A stretch of 64,000 bases of DNA. Origin: Kyrpidia spormannii. Lineage in GTDB: Bacteria > Bacillota > Bacilli > Kyrpidiales > Kyrpidiaceae. Below are positions 8,092-16,222 of the stretch, piece by piece; within the stretch, counting starts at the first letter, position 1, and the number at the start of each line of letters is the position of its first letter. The notes beneath the pieces were generated by a model that saw nothing but the letters and a program-made list of their open reading frames with translations, searched no databases and had not been told where the DNA came from. The stretch is taken from positions 1,674,001 to 1,738,000 of the forward strand of contig NZ_CP024955.1 in assembly GCF_002804065.1 (NCBI RefSeq). Reading direction: 5' to 3'. A program made the position numbers and the translations under genes.

Positions 8092-8108
8092 ATCATATAT
8101 CTTGTCAA
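8080..8108 (-). promoter_or_regulatory. hpaB (hpa operon) promoter
   Basis: On the minus strand a consensus TTGACA (8103-8108) and TATCAT (8080-8085) are 17 bases apart. Transcription would start near 8073, leaving a leader of about 33 bases with a GGGGAG ribosome site before the hpaB ATG. A sigma-A type promoter; it lies directly downstream of the rnj terminator. Confidence 0.7.
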
Positions 8109-8173
8109 ATCTTATTTTTCCCGTTCCTATAGAGGAGTGGAGGAAAACCGACAAATCCAGTTGGCGTGGACTT

Positions 8174-8206
8174 ATAAAAAAAAGCCCCGGGGAAACCCGG
8201 GGTCTT
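8174..8206 (-). terminator. Intrinsic terminator of rnj
   Basis: A CCCCGGG/CCCGGGG hairpin with a short T-rich loop is followed on the minus strand by C and a run of nine T. It stands about 30 bases after the rnj stop codon and separates the core genes from the hpa operon. Confidence 0.85.
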
Positions 8207-8233
8207 TTGCTTCACTTAGCATCCGTATGCCTT

Positions 8234-9901
8234 TCACACTTCCATGATGATGGGGAGGATCATCGGTCGGCGTCGGGTCTGCTCGTATAAAAAGCGGCCC
8301 AAAGCATCCCGGACACCCGTTTTGATCGACGACCACTCGCTGACATTCTCGGCGACCAATTTCTTCAAAGTCACCGTCACGATCCGGTTGGCCTCTTCCA
8401 GGAGTGCTTCGGACTCCCGCACATACACAAACCCTCTCGAAATAATGTCCGGGCCCGACAGGATGGTTCCATCCTGCTTGGACATCGTCACCACCACCAC
8501 CAGGATGCCGTCCTGACTGAGCAGTTTCCGATCCCGGAGCACAATATTGCCCACGTCCCCGACGCCGAGCCCGTCGATCAGGACGGCCCCGGCGGTGACC
8601 TTTCCGGCCTGGCGCGCCTCGCCCCCCTGGAATTCCATCACATCTCCGTTATCCAGAATGAAAATCCGGTCCTCGGGCACCCCGGTGGCCTGGGCGAGCT
8701 CCGAATGAATCTTCAACATGCGAAACTCGCCGTGTACAGGAATAAAATACTTAGGCCGCACCAGGTTCAACATCAGTTTCAATTCCTCCTGGCTGCCGTG
8801 GCCAGATACGTGCACCCCCGAGACCTGTTGATAAATGACGTTGGCGCCAATACGAAACAGCTGGTCGATGGTGCGGGCGATGTCTTTCTCGTTCCCCGGA
8901 ATCGGGGAAGCCGCCACAATCACCGTATCCCCGGGGACGATCTCCACTTTTCGATGCGTGGCCCTGGCCATGCGCGTGAGCGCGGACATGGGTTCACCTT
9001 GGCTGCCCGTCGACAGAATGACGACCTTGTGAGCGGGAAGTTTTGCGATGTCGTCCGGGTCGACCATGGTTCCCTTGTTCACCCGCAGATACCCGAGTTC
9101 TACAGCGATATTGATATTGTTGACCATACTCCGCCCGACCACGCTGACTTTGCGACCATACCGTTCGGCGGCGTCGATCACCTGCTGGATGCGGTGAATA
9201 TTCGACGCAAAAGTCGCTAAAATGATTCTTTTCTCCGCTTGCCGGAATACGTCATCAATGGTCTGGCCGACCACCCGTTCGGACATCGTGTAACCCGGCC
9301 GCTCGGCGTTAGTACTGTCGGACAGCAGGCAGAGCACTCCTCGCTCGCCGAGTTCTGCCAACTTGTGATAATCCGCCATTCGCCCGTCCACCGGCGTAAA
9401 ATCGAACTTAAAATCCCCGGTGTGTACACAGATTCCTTCCGGACACTCCAGCGCGATCCCCACAGTATCCGGGATGCTGTGGTTCGTGTGAAAAAAAGAG
9501 ACTAAGAACTGTCCGAGTTTGATCTGACTCCGGTTGGTGACCGTCACGAGCTTCGTGACATCCAAAAGGTTGTGCTCCCGAAGTTTCGCCTCCACCAAGC
9601 CCAAAGTCAGACGGGTCCCGTACACGGGTACGTTAATATGCTTTAAAACGTACGGCAACCCCCCGATGTGGTCTTCGTGACCGTGGGTCAAAACGATTCC
9701 CCGCACCCGGTTCTTGTTCTCCACCAGATACGTGACATCCGGGATGACCACGTCGATCCCCAGCATGTCCTCCTCGGGGAACTTCAAACCCGCGTCCACC
9801 ACCACAATATCATTCCCATACTGGTAGGCCGTCATGTTTTTCCCGATCTCACCAAGACCTCCCAGGGGAATGATCGACAGTTTGTGATTGGACTTGCTCA
9901 A
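8234..9901 (-). CDS. rnj: Ribonuclease J
   Basis: This metallo-beta-lactamase/beta-CASP ribonuclease has endo- and 5'-3' exonuclease activity and is central to mRNA decay and rRNA maturation in Firmicutes. The product has 555 residues, the same length as B. subtilis RNase J1. The metal site THGHEDHIGG is at residues 72-81, followed by HTNHSIPD, HTGDFKFD and, near residue 390, the beta-CASP motif GSRGS-like segment and VHVSGHGSQEE. The start is a TTG at 9899-9901 with GGAGGTG six bases ahead. The longer frame to 9979 would begin inside the promoter. It follows dapA, as rnjB (ymfA) does in B. subtilis, so by position it is the rnjB counterpart. Which J paralogue it is by sequence cannot be decided here. 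Confidence 0.93.
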   Translation of the reverse strand: MSKSNHKLSIIPLGGLGEIGKNMTAYQYGNDIVVVDAGLKFPEEDMLGIDVVIPDVTYLVENKNRVRGIVLTHGHEDHIGGLPYVLKHINVPVYGTRLTLGLVEAKLREHNLLDVTKLVTVTNRSQIKLGQFLVSFFHTNHSIPDTVGIALECPEGICVHTGDFKFDFTPVDGRMADYHKLAELGERGVLCLLSDSTNAERPGYTMSERVVGQTIDDVFRQAEKRIILATFASNIHRIQQVIDAAERYGRKVSVVGRSMVNNINIAVELGYLRVNKGTMVDPDDIAKLPAHKVVILSTGSQGEPMSALTRMARATHRKVEIVPGDTVIVAASPIPGNEKDIARTIDQLFRIGANVIYQQVSGVHVSGHGSQEELKLMLNLVRPKYFIPVHGEFRMLKIHSELAQATGVPEDRIFILDNGDVMEFQGGEARQAGKVTAGAVLIDGLGVGDVGNIVLRDRKLLSQDGILVVVVTMSKQDGTILSGPDIISRGFVYVRESEALLEEANRIVTVTLKKLVAENVSEWSSIKTGVRDALGRFLYEQTRRRPMILPIIMEV

Positions 9902-9978
9902 TCCTGCACCTCCGAATAATTCCCGCTCCTTCGCGTAGCACGAAACGCAAAAAAGCCGCACCAAGACCGTCACGACCA

Positions 9979-10007
9979 TTATACATGACCGAGGGGCCGG
10001 CTACAAC
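9979..10007 (-). promoter_or_regulatory. rnj promoter
   Basis: TTGTAG (10002-10007) and a perfect TATAAT (9979-9984) are 17 bases apart on the minus strand. The predicted transcript has a leader of about 70 bases before the TTG start. It indicates that rnj is transcribed apart from the dap genes. Confidence 0.7.
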
Positions 10008-10099
10008 CCTTCTCTCTCCCTGAACGACGAACCGGGGTTCCCCCCGGCTATTTGGATGCTTTCATGGAATGCAGCGCATTACGAAAATCCCGCAGGATC

Positions 10100-10993
10100 T
10101 TAGACTAACCTCAGTTCCTCGAGAATCCGGCGGAAATCTTCTACCATCTTCTGGGGTGCCTCCACCAGCGGCAAACGCACCGGCCCCACCGGGTATCCGA
10201 CCATCGCCAACCCCGTTTTTAACAACACGGGGCTCGACGTCCAAAAAAGCCCTTCAAACAGCGGCAACAGCCGCCGGTGCCAAGATGCCGCTTCGGCGAC
10301 CTGTCCTGAGAGAAACGCTTGAATCATCTGGGTCATCTCCCGCCCGACCAAGTGGGAAGCCACGCTGACGACACCGTATCCCCCCACGGCCAGGGTGGGA
10401 AGAAACAGCTTGTCATCCCCACTGTAGAGCCGAAACCCTTCCGGTGCCCGTTCCACAATCTCCGCGATCTGCCCCAGGTCACCGCCGGCTTCTTTCACGC
10501 ATACAATGTTGTCCACTTCCGCAAGGCGCAGGGTCGTTGCCGCGGACAAGTTGACCCCGGTGCGGCCCGGGACGTTGTACACCATCACCGGAAGGTGGGT
10601 GGCTTCGGCCGCCGCCCGAAAATGCTGATACAGCCCCTCCTGGGAAGGCTTGTTATAATACGGGCACACCAACATGATGCCATCGACTCCGAGGGCCTCC
10701 GCCTCCCGGGTCAACGCCACCGTCGCCCGGGTGTCATTGCTGCCGGTCCCGGCGATCACCGCCGCCCTGCCCTTTGCCCGGCCGAGGACCCGTTCAAAGA
10801 GCTGTAACTTTTCCTCGTGGGACAAGGTCGGCGATTCCCCCGTCGTCCCCGCCACAACAATTCCCGTCGTCCCGGTCTCAATTAAGCGGTCCACCAACCG
10901 GTCCACCGCTGGGAGATCCAACTGCCCATCATCAGTAAACGGCGTCGCCATCGCCGTCAATAAGCGACCAAAATCCACTTTTTCTTCCCCCAT
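10100..10993 (-). CDS. dapA: 4-hydroxy-tetrahydrodipicolinate synthase (DapA)
   Basis: This enzyme condenses pyruvate with aspartate semialdehyde at the branch to lysine, diaminopimelate and dipicolinate. It has 297 residues from ATG 10991-10993. The Schiff-base lysine is Lys167 (VCVKEAGG), the catalytic tyrosine is Tyr139 (VYNVPGRT), and GTTGESPTL and PYYNKPSQEG complete the active site. GTG 11012-11014, which overlaps the dapG stop as GTGA, is an alternative start giving 304 residues. Neither start has a strong ribosome site, so coupling to dapG is likely. It closes the set ymxH-dpaA-dpaB-asd-dapG-dapA, the same order as in B. subtilis. It differs clearly from the DapA-like aldolase in the hpa cluster. 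Confidence 0.93.
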   Translation of the reverse strand: MGEEKVDFGRLLTAMATPFTDDGQLDLPAVDRLVDRLIETGTTGIVVAGTTGESPTLSHEEKLQLFERVLGRAKGRAAVIAGTGSNDTRATVALTREAEALGVDGIMLVCPYYNKPSQEGLYQHFRAAAEATHLPVMVYNVPGRTGVNLSAATTLRLAEVDNIVCVKEAGGDLGQIAEIVERAPEGFRLYSGDDKLFLPTLAVGGYGVVSVASHLVGREMTQMIQAFLSGQVAEAASWHRRLLPLFEGLFWTSSPVLLKTGLAMVGYPVGPVRLPLVEAPQKMVEDFRRILEELRLV

Positions 10994-11010
10994 CCGTTCA
11001 TCGTGTTGCT

Positions 11011-12237
11011 TCACCGCAGGATGCCGTCCAGGCCAAACCGGCGGTGCAGCGCGCAGACCGCCCGATTCATGTCTTCCTCCCGCACCAGGCACCAGATCGT
11101 GGTGTGGCTATCCGCCGACTGTAAGATCTCAACGCCCTCTTCAGCCAGAGCTCCGACGACACGGGCCATCACGCCCGGAACCCCGGCGATGCCCGCCCCC
11201 ACCACCGAAACCTTGGCACAGCCCGGAACGATCTCCGGCTCGACACCCAGGTGCCGAAGAATCTGTTCCGCTCGCCCCGCCTCCGCCTCGGAAACGGTGA
11301 ACGCCACCCCCCCCGGTCCGACGTTAATGAAATCCACACTGATGCCGGCGTCAGCCATCGCCTGAAACACGGCGCGATGAACCGGAGGCGCCCCGGAGGG
11401 CTGGGCAATCTTAATCTGCACGATCCGGGAAGTTTGTGTGATGCCGGTCACCAATCGGTCGCCGGGGTCTCGCCCCTCCAGCCTTCCGTCGTCTTCAACA
11501 TTGGTAACCAGGGTCCCCTCGTCATCGCTCATGGTCGCCCGGACGCGCACTGGGATATTCTTCCTCATCGCAATCTCCACGGCCCGGGGATGAATCACTT
11601 TTGCCCCTTGATAGGCGAGGTTACAAATCTCGGTGTACGTGGCCTGGGGGAGTCGCCGGGCATCCCGAACGATGCGCGGGTCTGCCGTCATGATCCCCTC
11701 CACATCCGTAAAAATATCCACGCGTTCAGCATCCAAAGCCACCCCGAGGGCCGCGGCGGTGGTATCGCTGCCCCCCCGGCCCAGAGTGGTGATTTCCCCA
11801 TCAGCGGTTCGCCCCTGAAAGCCGGCCACCACCACGACGTTTCCCTGTTCTAATTCCCGAAGAATTCGGCCCGGCTTTACTTCTAGGATCGGAGCTGCAC
11901 CAAATTCACTTTCGGTGACAATTCCAGCCTGGCCCCCGGTCAAGGCAGTGGCCCGAATCTTATGAGTCCTGAGGAGAGCCGCAAAACTCACCGCGGAAAT
12001 AATCTCCCCGCAAGAAAGCAGGAGGTCCATTTCCCGGGGCGTACTCGCCCCGGGGGGAATGAGTCCGAGCAACGTATCCGTCGCGTAAGGAGCCCCTTGT
12101 CGCCCCATGGCCGATACCACCACCACCACCCTGAACTCTTGGGCGAGGGCCTTCTCGACGTGATGCACCGCCCATTGTCTCGGCTCATCGCCGGCCAGGG
12201 AGGTGCCGCCGAACTTCTGGACCAGGATCCGCATCAA
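11011..12237 (-). CDS. dapG: Aspartate kinase DapG
   Basis: This is the first enzyme of the aspartate pathway and phosphorylates aspartate. It has 408 residues: a kinase domain (about 1-240) beginning VQKFGGTSLAG, with FQGRTADGEITTLGRGGSD and TDVEGIMTADPR, then two ACT domains (about 265-335 and 345-405) that bind the feedback effector. Position between asd and dapA matches DapG (aspartokinase I) of B. subtilis, which is inhibited by diaminopimelate and serves cell-wall and spore dipicolinate synthesis. The gene starts four bases inside the end of asd and runs into dapA. Effector specificity is inferred from position, not from residues. Confidence 0.92.
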   Translation of the reverse strand: MMRILVQKFGGTSLAGDEPRQWAVHHVEKALAQEFRVVVVVSAMGRQGAPYATDTLLGLIPPGASTPREMDLLLSCGEIISAVSFAALLRTHKIRATALTGGQAGIVTESEFGAAPILEVKPGRILRELEQGNVVVVAGFQGRTADGEITTLGRGGSDTTAAALGVALDAERVDIFTDVEGIMTADPRIVRDARRLPQATYTEICNLAYQGAKVIHPRAVEIAMRKNIPVRVRATMSDDEGTLVTNVEDDGRLEGRDPGDRLVTGITQTSRIVQIKIAQPSGAPPVHRAVFQAMADAGISVDFINVGPGGVAFTVSEAEAGRAEQILRHLGVEPEIVPGCAKVSVVGAGIAGVPGVMARVVGALAEEGVEILQSADSHTTIWCLVREEDMNRAVCALHRRFGLDGILR

Positions 12238-13274
12238 CGCAGACCTCCCTGTTCCACGAGAAGTTCGGCGATCTGCACGGCGTTGTACGCAGCTCCCTTG
12301 AGCAGGTTATCGGATACCACCCAAAGATTCAGGCCCCGGGGATGCCCGAGATCTTTGCGAATGCGCCCCACAAACACTTCGGGCCGCCCCTCGGTGTCGG
12401 CGGGCATCGGGTATTTTTGAGAAGCGGGGTCATCGAGCACCACGACCCCCGGTGCATGCTCCAAAACCCCGTAGACATCTTCGAGCTCGAAGGGCTCCTT
12501 GGTCTCCACGTAGACGGCTTCAGAGTGACCGGTTACAACCGGAACCCGCACACAAGTTGGGGTGACGAGGATCTCGGGGTCATCCAAGATTTTACGGGTT
12601 TCATTGACCATCTTCATCTCTTCTTTGGTAAAGCCATTGTCCTCGAACACGTCGATCTGGGGAAGGACGTTGAAAGCGATGGAGTGGTGCACGGGCAGGC
12701 TCGACACCGGGAGAATCTCCGCCGGGCGCTTCTCGCCGGATAGCTGCAACCGGGTTAACGTCATCAATTCCTCCACTGCCCGGGCTCCGGCCCCGGACAC
12801 CGCTTGGTACGTGGAAACGATGATTCGTTCGATTCCAAAGCGGTCGTAAATGGGTTTAAGGGCCACCACCATCTGGATTGTGGAGCAGTTTGGATTGGCG
12901 ATGATCCCATGGTGCCCAAGGGCCGCCCGGCCGTTCACTTCGGGTACCACGAGGGGAACTTCGGGATCCATGCGAAAAGCACTGGAGTTGTCGATGACGA
13001 CGGCTCCCCGCCGGGCCGCCTCGGGAGACAAGGCGCGACTCGTTTTGGCCCCAGCGCTGAACAAAGCGATATCCACCCCTTTGAAGGCCTCGGGCTGGGC
13101 TTCCACGACGGTCACGTTCTCTCCTCGAAACGTCACCGACTTTCCCGCCGATCGCGATGAGGCCATGGGCACCAGGGTTTTAACGGGGAAACGTCGGGCT
13201 TCCAGCGTTTCGATCATCTTCCGCCCTACGGCGCCGGTTGCGCCGACGACGGCCACGGTGAGTTCCTCGGTCAT
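12234..13274 (-). CDS. asd: Aspartate-semialdehyde dehydrogenase
   Basis: It reduces aspartyl phosphate to aspartate semialdehyde with NADPH, supplying dapA. The 346-residue protein opens with the dinucleotide-binding motif VVGATGAVGRKM, carries the catalytic Cys130 in ANPNCSTIQ, and has the conserved SSLPVHHSIAFN segment typical of the Gram-positive branch. It overlaps dapG by four bases (ATGA) and follows dpaB by 15 bases. Its place between dipicolinate synthase and aspartokinase is conserved in Bacillales. Confidence 0.94.
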   Translation of the reverse strand: MTEELTVAVVGATGAVGRKMIETLEARRFPVKTLVPMASSRSAGKSVTFRGENVTVVEAQPEAFKGVDIALFSAGAKTSRALSPEAARRGAVVIDNSSAFRMDPEVPLVVPEVNGRAALGHHGIIANPNCSTIQMVVALKPIYDRFGIERIIVSTYQAVSGAGARAVEELMTLTRLQLSGEKRPAEILPVSSLPVHHSIAFNVLPQIDVFEDNGFTKEEMKMVNETRKILDDPEILVTPTCVRVPVVTGHSEAVYVETKEPFELEDVYGVLEHAPGVVVLDDPASQKYPMPADTEGRPEVFVGRIRKDLGHPRGLNLWVVSDNLLKGAAYNAVQIAELLVEQGGLR

Positions 13275-13289
13275 CTTTCGACAACTCCT

Positions 13290-13901
13290 TTAATGATAAC
13301 GAAATCGTTCTATGAGTACAGGCTGTAATTGCCGCTTTTCCAAGGCCGCCTCCACGGTGGGAACCAGCAAGTCCATTCTCGCCACCAGCGAATTCATCTT
13401 CCGATCGGGATCGTCCTGCCCAAAGGGAACAAAAAAGATGTTTTTCGTCGCCATCAACCGGGCCAGGTTGACCATGTTCAACCCCAATCCATCGTTCGTC
13501 GAGACCGCCACCACCACGGGCCGATCATTGCGCAATGTGGCCTTCGCCGCCATGAGTACCGGGGAATCGGTGATGGCATTGGCCAGGCGGCTTAACGTGT
13601 TTCCCGTACACGGGGCGATCACCAGAACGTCCAGGGCTTTGGAAGGTCCGAGGGGCTCCGCGTCCACAATGCGATCAATCACTTTCGTTCCCGTTGTCTC
13701 CTCGATCTTAGCCAGCCAAGACGACGCCTCCCAGAATCGAGTGTCTGTAGAAGACACGGTGCCAGAAACAATCGGGACCACTCGGCACCCTTTCTCCACA
13801 AAATGAACAAGCTCCGGAAAGACGGCATCATACGTGCAGTGGGAGCCGGTGATGGCAAAGCCGACCGTTTTCCCTTCGAGTTCCAAGCTCGATACCCCCA
13901 T
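13290..13901 (-). CDS. dpaB: Dipicolinate synthase subunit B (SpoVFB)
   Basis: This is the flavoprotein-fold subunit of dipicolinate synthase, which makes the spore-core calcium chelator from the DapA product in the mother cell. It has 203 residues with the flavoprotein signature GFAITGSHCTYD at the start and IAPCTGNTLSRLANAITDSP in the middle. Its ATG shares one base with the dpaA stop (TGATG), so the two subunits are translated together. Presence of dpaAB is direct evidence that the organism makes endospores. A sigma-K promoter would be expected, but none was recognised. Confidence 0.93.
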   Translation of the reverse strand: MGVSSLELEGKTVGFAITGSHCTYDAVFPELVHFVEKGCRVVPIVSGTVSSTDTRFWEASSWLAKIEETTGTKVIDRIVDAEPLGPSKALDVLVIAPCTGNTLSRLANAITDSPVLMAAKATLRNDRPVVVAVSTNDGLGLNMVNLARLMATKNIFFVPFGQDDPDRKMNSLVARMDLLVPTVEAALEKRQLQPVLIERFRYH

Positions 13902-14779
13902 CAGCCGGATTCCCAGATGTACCGGGACAGCGTTCCCGCTAAGATCTGGCCGGCCGTCTTTGGGGCGACGATGCCGGGAAGGCTCGGCGCGAGCAGGGCT
14001 CGAATGCCTCGACGCTGGGCATAACGAAAGTCAGTGCCCCCGGGTTTCGAGGCAATGTCAATGATCAGGCAGTTCCGGGGCACCCGGGCAAGAATGTCAG
14101 CTGTCAGGACCGGAGCCGGGATCGTGTTGAAAATGATCTCGGTGTCTCCGACCTGGTCCCCCAGATCTTTCATCGGAAAGGCCGTCAACCCCATCTCCCG
14201 GATGCGGGCGAGGTCAGCCGGTTTGCGCGCCCCCGCCTTCACTTTTGCGCCCATGGCCGCCAAGGTCCTGGCCAGGGTTATTCCGCACCGGCCGAATCCC
14301 AAAACCATGGATCGGGACCCGTGAATGGTGATGTCGGTGTTCTCCATGGCCATCTGTATGGCGCCTTCCGCCGTGGGAATGGAGTTCAGAATCGCCACCT
14401 CGTCCAGATCCATCAACTTCACCAAGCGAAGTCCGTGTCGTCGGCAGATCTGTTCGAGGTAAGGACCCGCGATGCCGGAAAACACTTGGCAATAACTCGG
14501 CAGCACCGAAAAGTGTTCATCCTGGAGGCGAATCCGCCCCGCGCTGTACGCAGAGTCCGCATACCCCTCCTCGTCGAGACCGGCCAGGGGCAACACCAAT
14601 GCGTCCACATCCGCCAATGTTTCGACGGTGAGGCCCACCTTCTCCGCACCGGGAATCTCTGTTTCCAATCGGTCGAACCCCATCAGTACAGCCCCGGCAT
14701 CCAGTTCGATGAGGTGCCGGATCACCTCAAGGATACGGGCGTCGCCGCCGACAAAGGCAACTTTCTTTCCCGTCAACAT
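13901..14779 (-). CDS. dpaA: Dipicolinate synthase subunit A (SpoVFA)
   Basis: This is the NAD(P)-binding subunit of dipicolinate synthase, 292 residues. The N-terminal part (1-140) is the DpaA_N domain beginning KVAFVGGDARILEVI. A Rossmann domain follows, with VLGFGRCGITLARTLAAMG near residue 160 and IIDIASKPGGTDF near residue 240. It is followed directly by dpaB and then by the lysine-pathway genes that supply its substrate. About 100 bases separate it from ymxH upstream. Confidence 0.93.
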   Translation of the reverse strand: MLTGKKVAFVGGDARILEVIRHLIELDAGAVLMGFDRLETEIPGAEKVGLTVETLADVDALVLPLAGLDEEGYADSAYSAGRIRLQDEHFSVLPSYCQVFSGIAGPYLEQICRRHGLRLVKLMDLDEVAILNSIPTAEGAIQMAMENTDITIHGSRSMVLGFGRCGITLARTLAAMGAKVKAGARKPADLARIREMGLTAFPMKDLGDQVGDTEIIFNTIPAPVLTADILARVPRNCLIIDIASKPGGTDFRYAQRRGIRALLAPSLPGIVAPKTAGQILAGTLSRYIWESG

Positions 14780-14878
14780 CCGGGCAGACTCCTTTCACCA
14801 CATTTTACGCGATCGGCGCAGAATTGCAAGATTTGAAGATTCGCGATCCGCCTCCCGGCCGTCGTCCCCGGGAGTATC

Positions 14879-15208
14879 CTATGCATCCGGCTGGGCACCC
14901 GTGAAACCGCCTTGGTTTTCGTCCATTCTCGGATCGTTGAGGGGTTGGTTGGGGTCCCGATGTTCCCCCGACCGAATCCTCCGACGATCCAGAAGGCACA
15001 CGTCCGCCCCGATGTGTTGTACAGCCTGCCACGGGATGTCCACATAACTACGCTTCCGTCCCCACCGGCCCTGGACCCGGACTCGCAAAGCGATGACCCG
15101 CCCGTCGTCATCCAATATGAGATCGACATCCGCAAGGTCGCCGAGACACCGCCCATCTGCCGTATCAATAATTTTTCGCCCCACAACCTCACTCCAGCGC
15201 ACCCTCAT
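14879..15208 (-). CDS. ymxH: YlmC/YmxH-family PRC-barrel sporulation protein
   Basis: This is a small PRC-barrel protein of 109 residues. The family core, about residues 1-80, includes RWSEVVGRKIID, LGDLADVDL, WGRKRSYVDIPW and IGADVCLLD. Family members are usually about 80-90 residues, so the acidic, Asn/Gln-rich tail of about 25 residues is extra. In B. subtilis ymxH stands between mlpA and spoVFA, as here. Molecular function is not established. ATG 15208 has AGGAGGGG almost touching it, and GTG two codons later would have better spacing. The preceding terminator suggests it heads its own transcript. Confidence 0.8.
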   Translation of the reverse strand: MRVRWSEVVGRKIIDTADGRCLGDLADVDLILDDDGRVIALRVRVQGRWGRKRSYVDIPWQAVQHIGADVCLLDRRRIRSGEHRDPNQPLNDPRMDENQGGFTGAQPDA

Positions 15209-15240
15209 CCCCTCCTGCCTAGCCCATATGCAGGGGCGCG

Positions 15241-15284
15241 CAAAAACAGAACGGAGCGCCCCGGTGCCTAAAAGCGCGCTCCGT
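15241..15284 (-). terminator. Intrinsic terminator after the flavoprotein gene
   Basis: Nine-base perfect arms, ACGGAGCGC/GCGCTCCGT (15251-15259 and 15276-15284), are followed on the minus strand by a T5 run. The hairpin begins at the stop codon of the TrxB-like gene and separates the mlpA-dut block from the ymxH-dpaA block. Confidence 0.75.
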
Positions 15285-16222
15285 CAACCTTTGAATGGAT
15301 TGGCTCCCTCCATGTCCTGAACCGCCGCCTTCACCGCCCGCATGCCGTCGGCCACCGCCGAAGCGACACCCGTATAGGGAGCCGGGGTACACACATCCCC
15401 CGCTGCATAGATGCCGGGTAGGGAAGTCCTCCCCCACCGATCCACCGCCACTACGCCGTAAGAATCCAGGCGAGGAAGGCCGTGGATCCCCTCGAGATTC
15501 GGCTCGGTACCGATCCGAACAAAAACTCCCGCAGCAGGGACCTCGATCTCTCCTGCGCCTCCGAGCCGAATCCTGACGCTTTGGGTCTGGTCACTCCCTT
15601 GGATGGCTACCGCCCAGGCCGGGGCCATAACGGTGATGCCGGGATGCCGAAACACGCGCTCCCGCCATTCCCGGCGGGCCCGAAAGGACGTCCTCCGATG
15701 CACGATGGTCACCTGTGCCCCCGCCTCGGCCAAGAGCCACGCCCCTTCCAGCGCCCGGTCACCTCCTCCGATGACCACCACCGGGAGATGGCGAAACCTA
15801 CCGGCATCCCGGGAAGCGGACCACACTTCCCCCCGCCTTTCCATCGCCGCTTCCCCGGGAATACCCAGACGCCGAGGCCGGGCGCCAGTGGCCAATACGA
15901 TGGCCTCAGCTTCCCACTCCCCGGCCGCCGTGTGAACCAGACGCCCGGCGGTGTCCACTCGAACGGGTCCTGCCGAATCGACCAGAGGTGTCCCCGAGCG
16001 CAAGAGGTGATCCACCAGGGCACGGGCCAGTTCCGGGCCCTGGACCTCCCGCCATCCCGGGTAATCTGGAATGGGGCCGCGTACTCCTCGCAACTGTCCC
16101 CCGGGTTCACCGGCCTCGATCACCACGGCCGAAAGCCCCACTCTCCTCGCCCAAATCCCCGCGCTGATCCCGGCCGGACCGGCACCCACAACGGCAAGTT
16201 CCACCTTCTGTCGCTCCGACAC
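15284..16222 (-). CDS. Thioredoxin reductase-like FAD/NAD(P)H oxidoreductase lacking the redox CxxC
   Basis: This two-dinucleotide-fold flavoprotein has 312 residues. FAD-binding GAGPAG is at residues 13-18, ATGARPRRLG at 111-120, the NAD(P)H-binding GGGDRALEGA near 152-161 and the FAD-closing IYAAGDVC near 275. At the place where thioredoxin reductase has CATC this protein has SASR (135-138), so it cannot do the classical dithiol reaction. Ferredoxin/flavodoxin-NADP reductase or another one- or two-electron role is more likely. The GTG at 16220-16222 has GGAGGAGG ahead. It lies within the end of the preceding nucleotidase gene, a 116-base overlap. It is not part of the B. subtilis arrangement at this locus. 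Confidence 0.8.
   Translation of the reverse strand: MSERQKVELAVVGAGPAGISAGIWARRVGLSAVVIEAGEPGGQLRGVRGPIPDYPGWREVQGPELARALVDHLLRSGTPLVDSAGPVRVDTAGRLVHTAAGEWEAEAIVLATGARPRRLGIPGEAAMERRGEVWSASRDAGRFRHLPVVVIGGGDRALEGAWLLAEAGAQVTIVHRRTSFRARREWRERVFRHPGITVMAPAWAVAIQGSDQTQSVRIRLGGAGEIEVPAAGVFVRIGTEPNLEGIHGLPRLDSYGVVAVDRWGRTSLPGIYAAGDVCTPAPYTGVASAVADGMRAVKAAVQDMEGANPFKG

Noticed and set aside
10032-10047. CCGGGG/CCCCGG hairpin after dapA
   Set aside because: Short stem with no T-run on the minus strand, so not reported as a terminator.
14780-14878. Possible sigma-K promoter before dpaA
   Set aside because: Expected from biology, but no -10/-35 pair matching the sigma-K pattern could be found.
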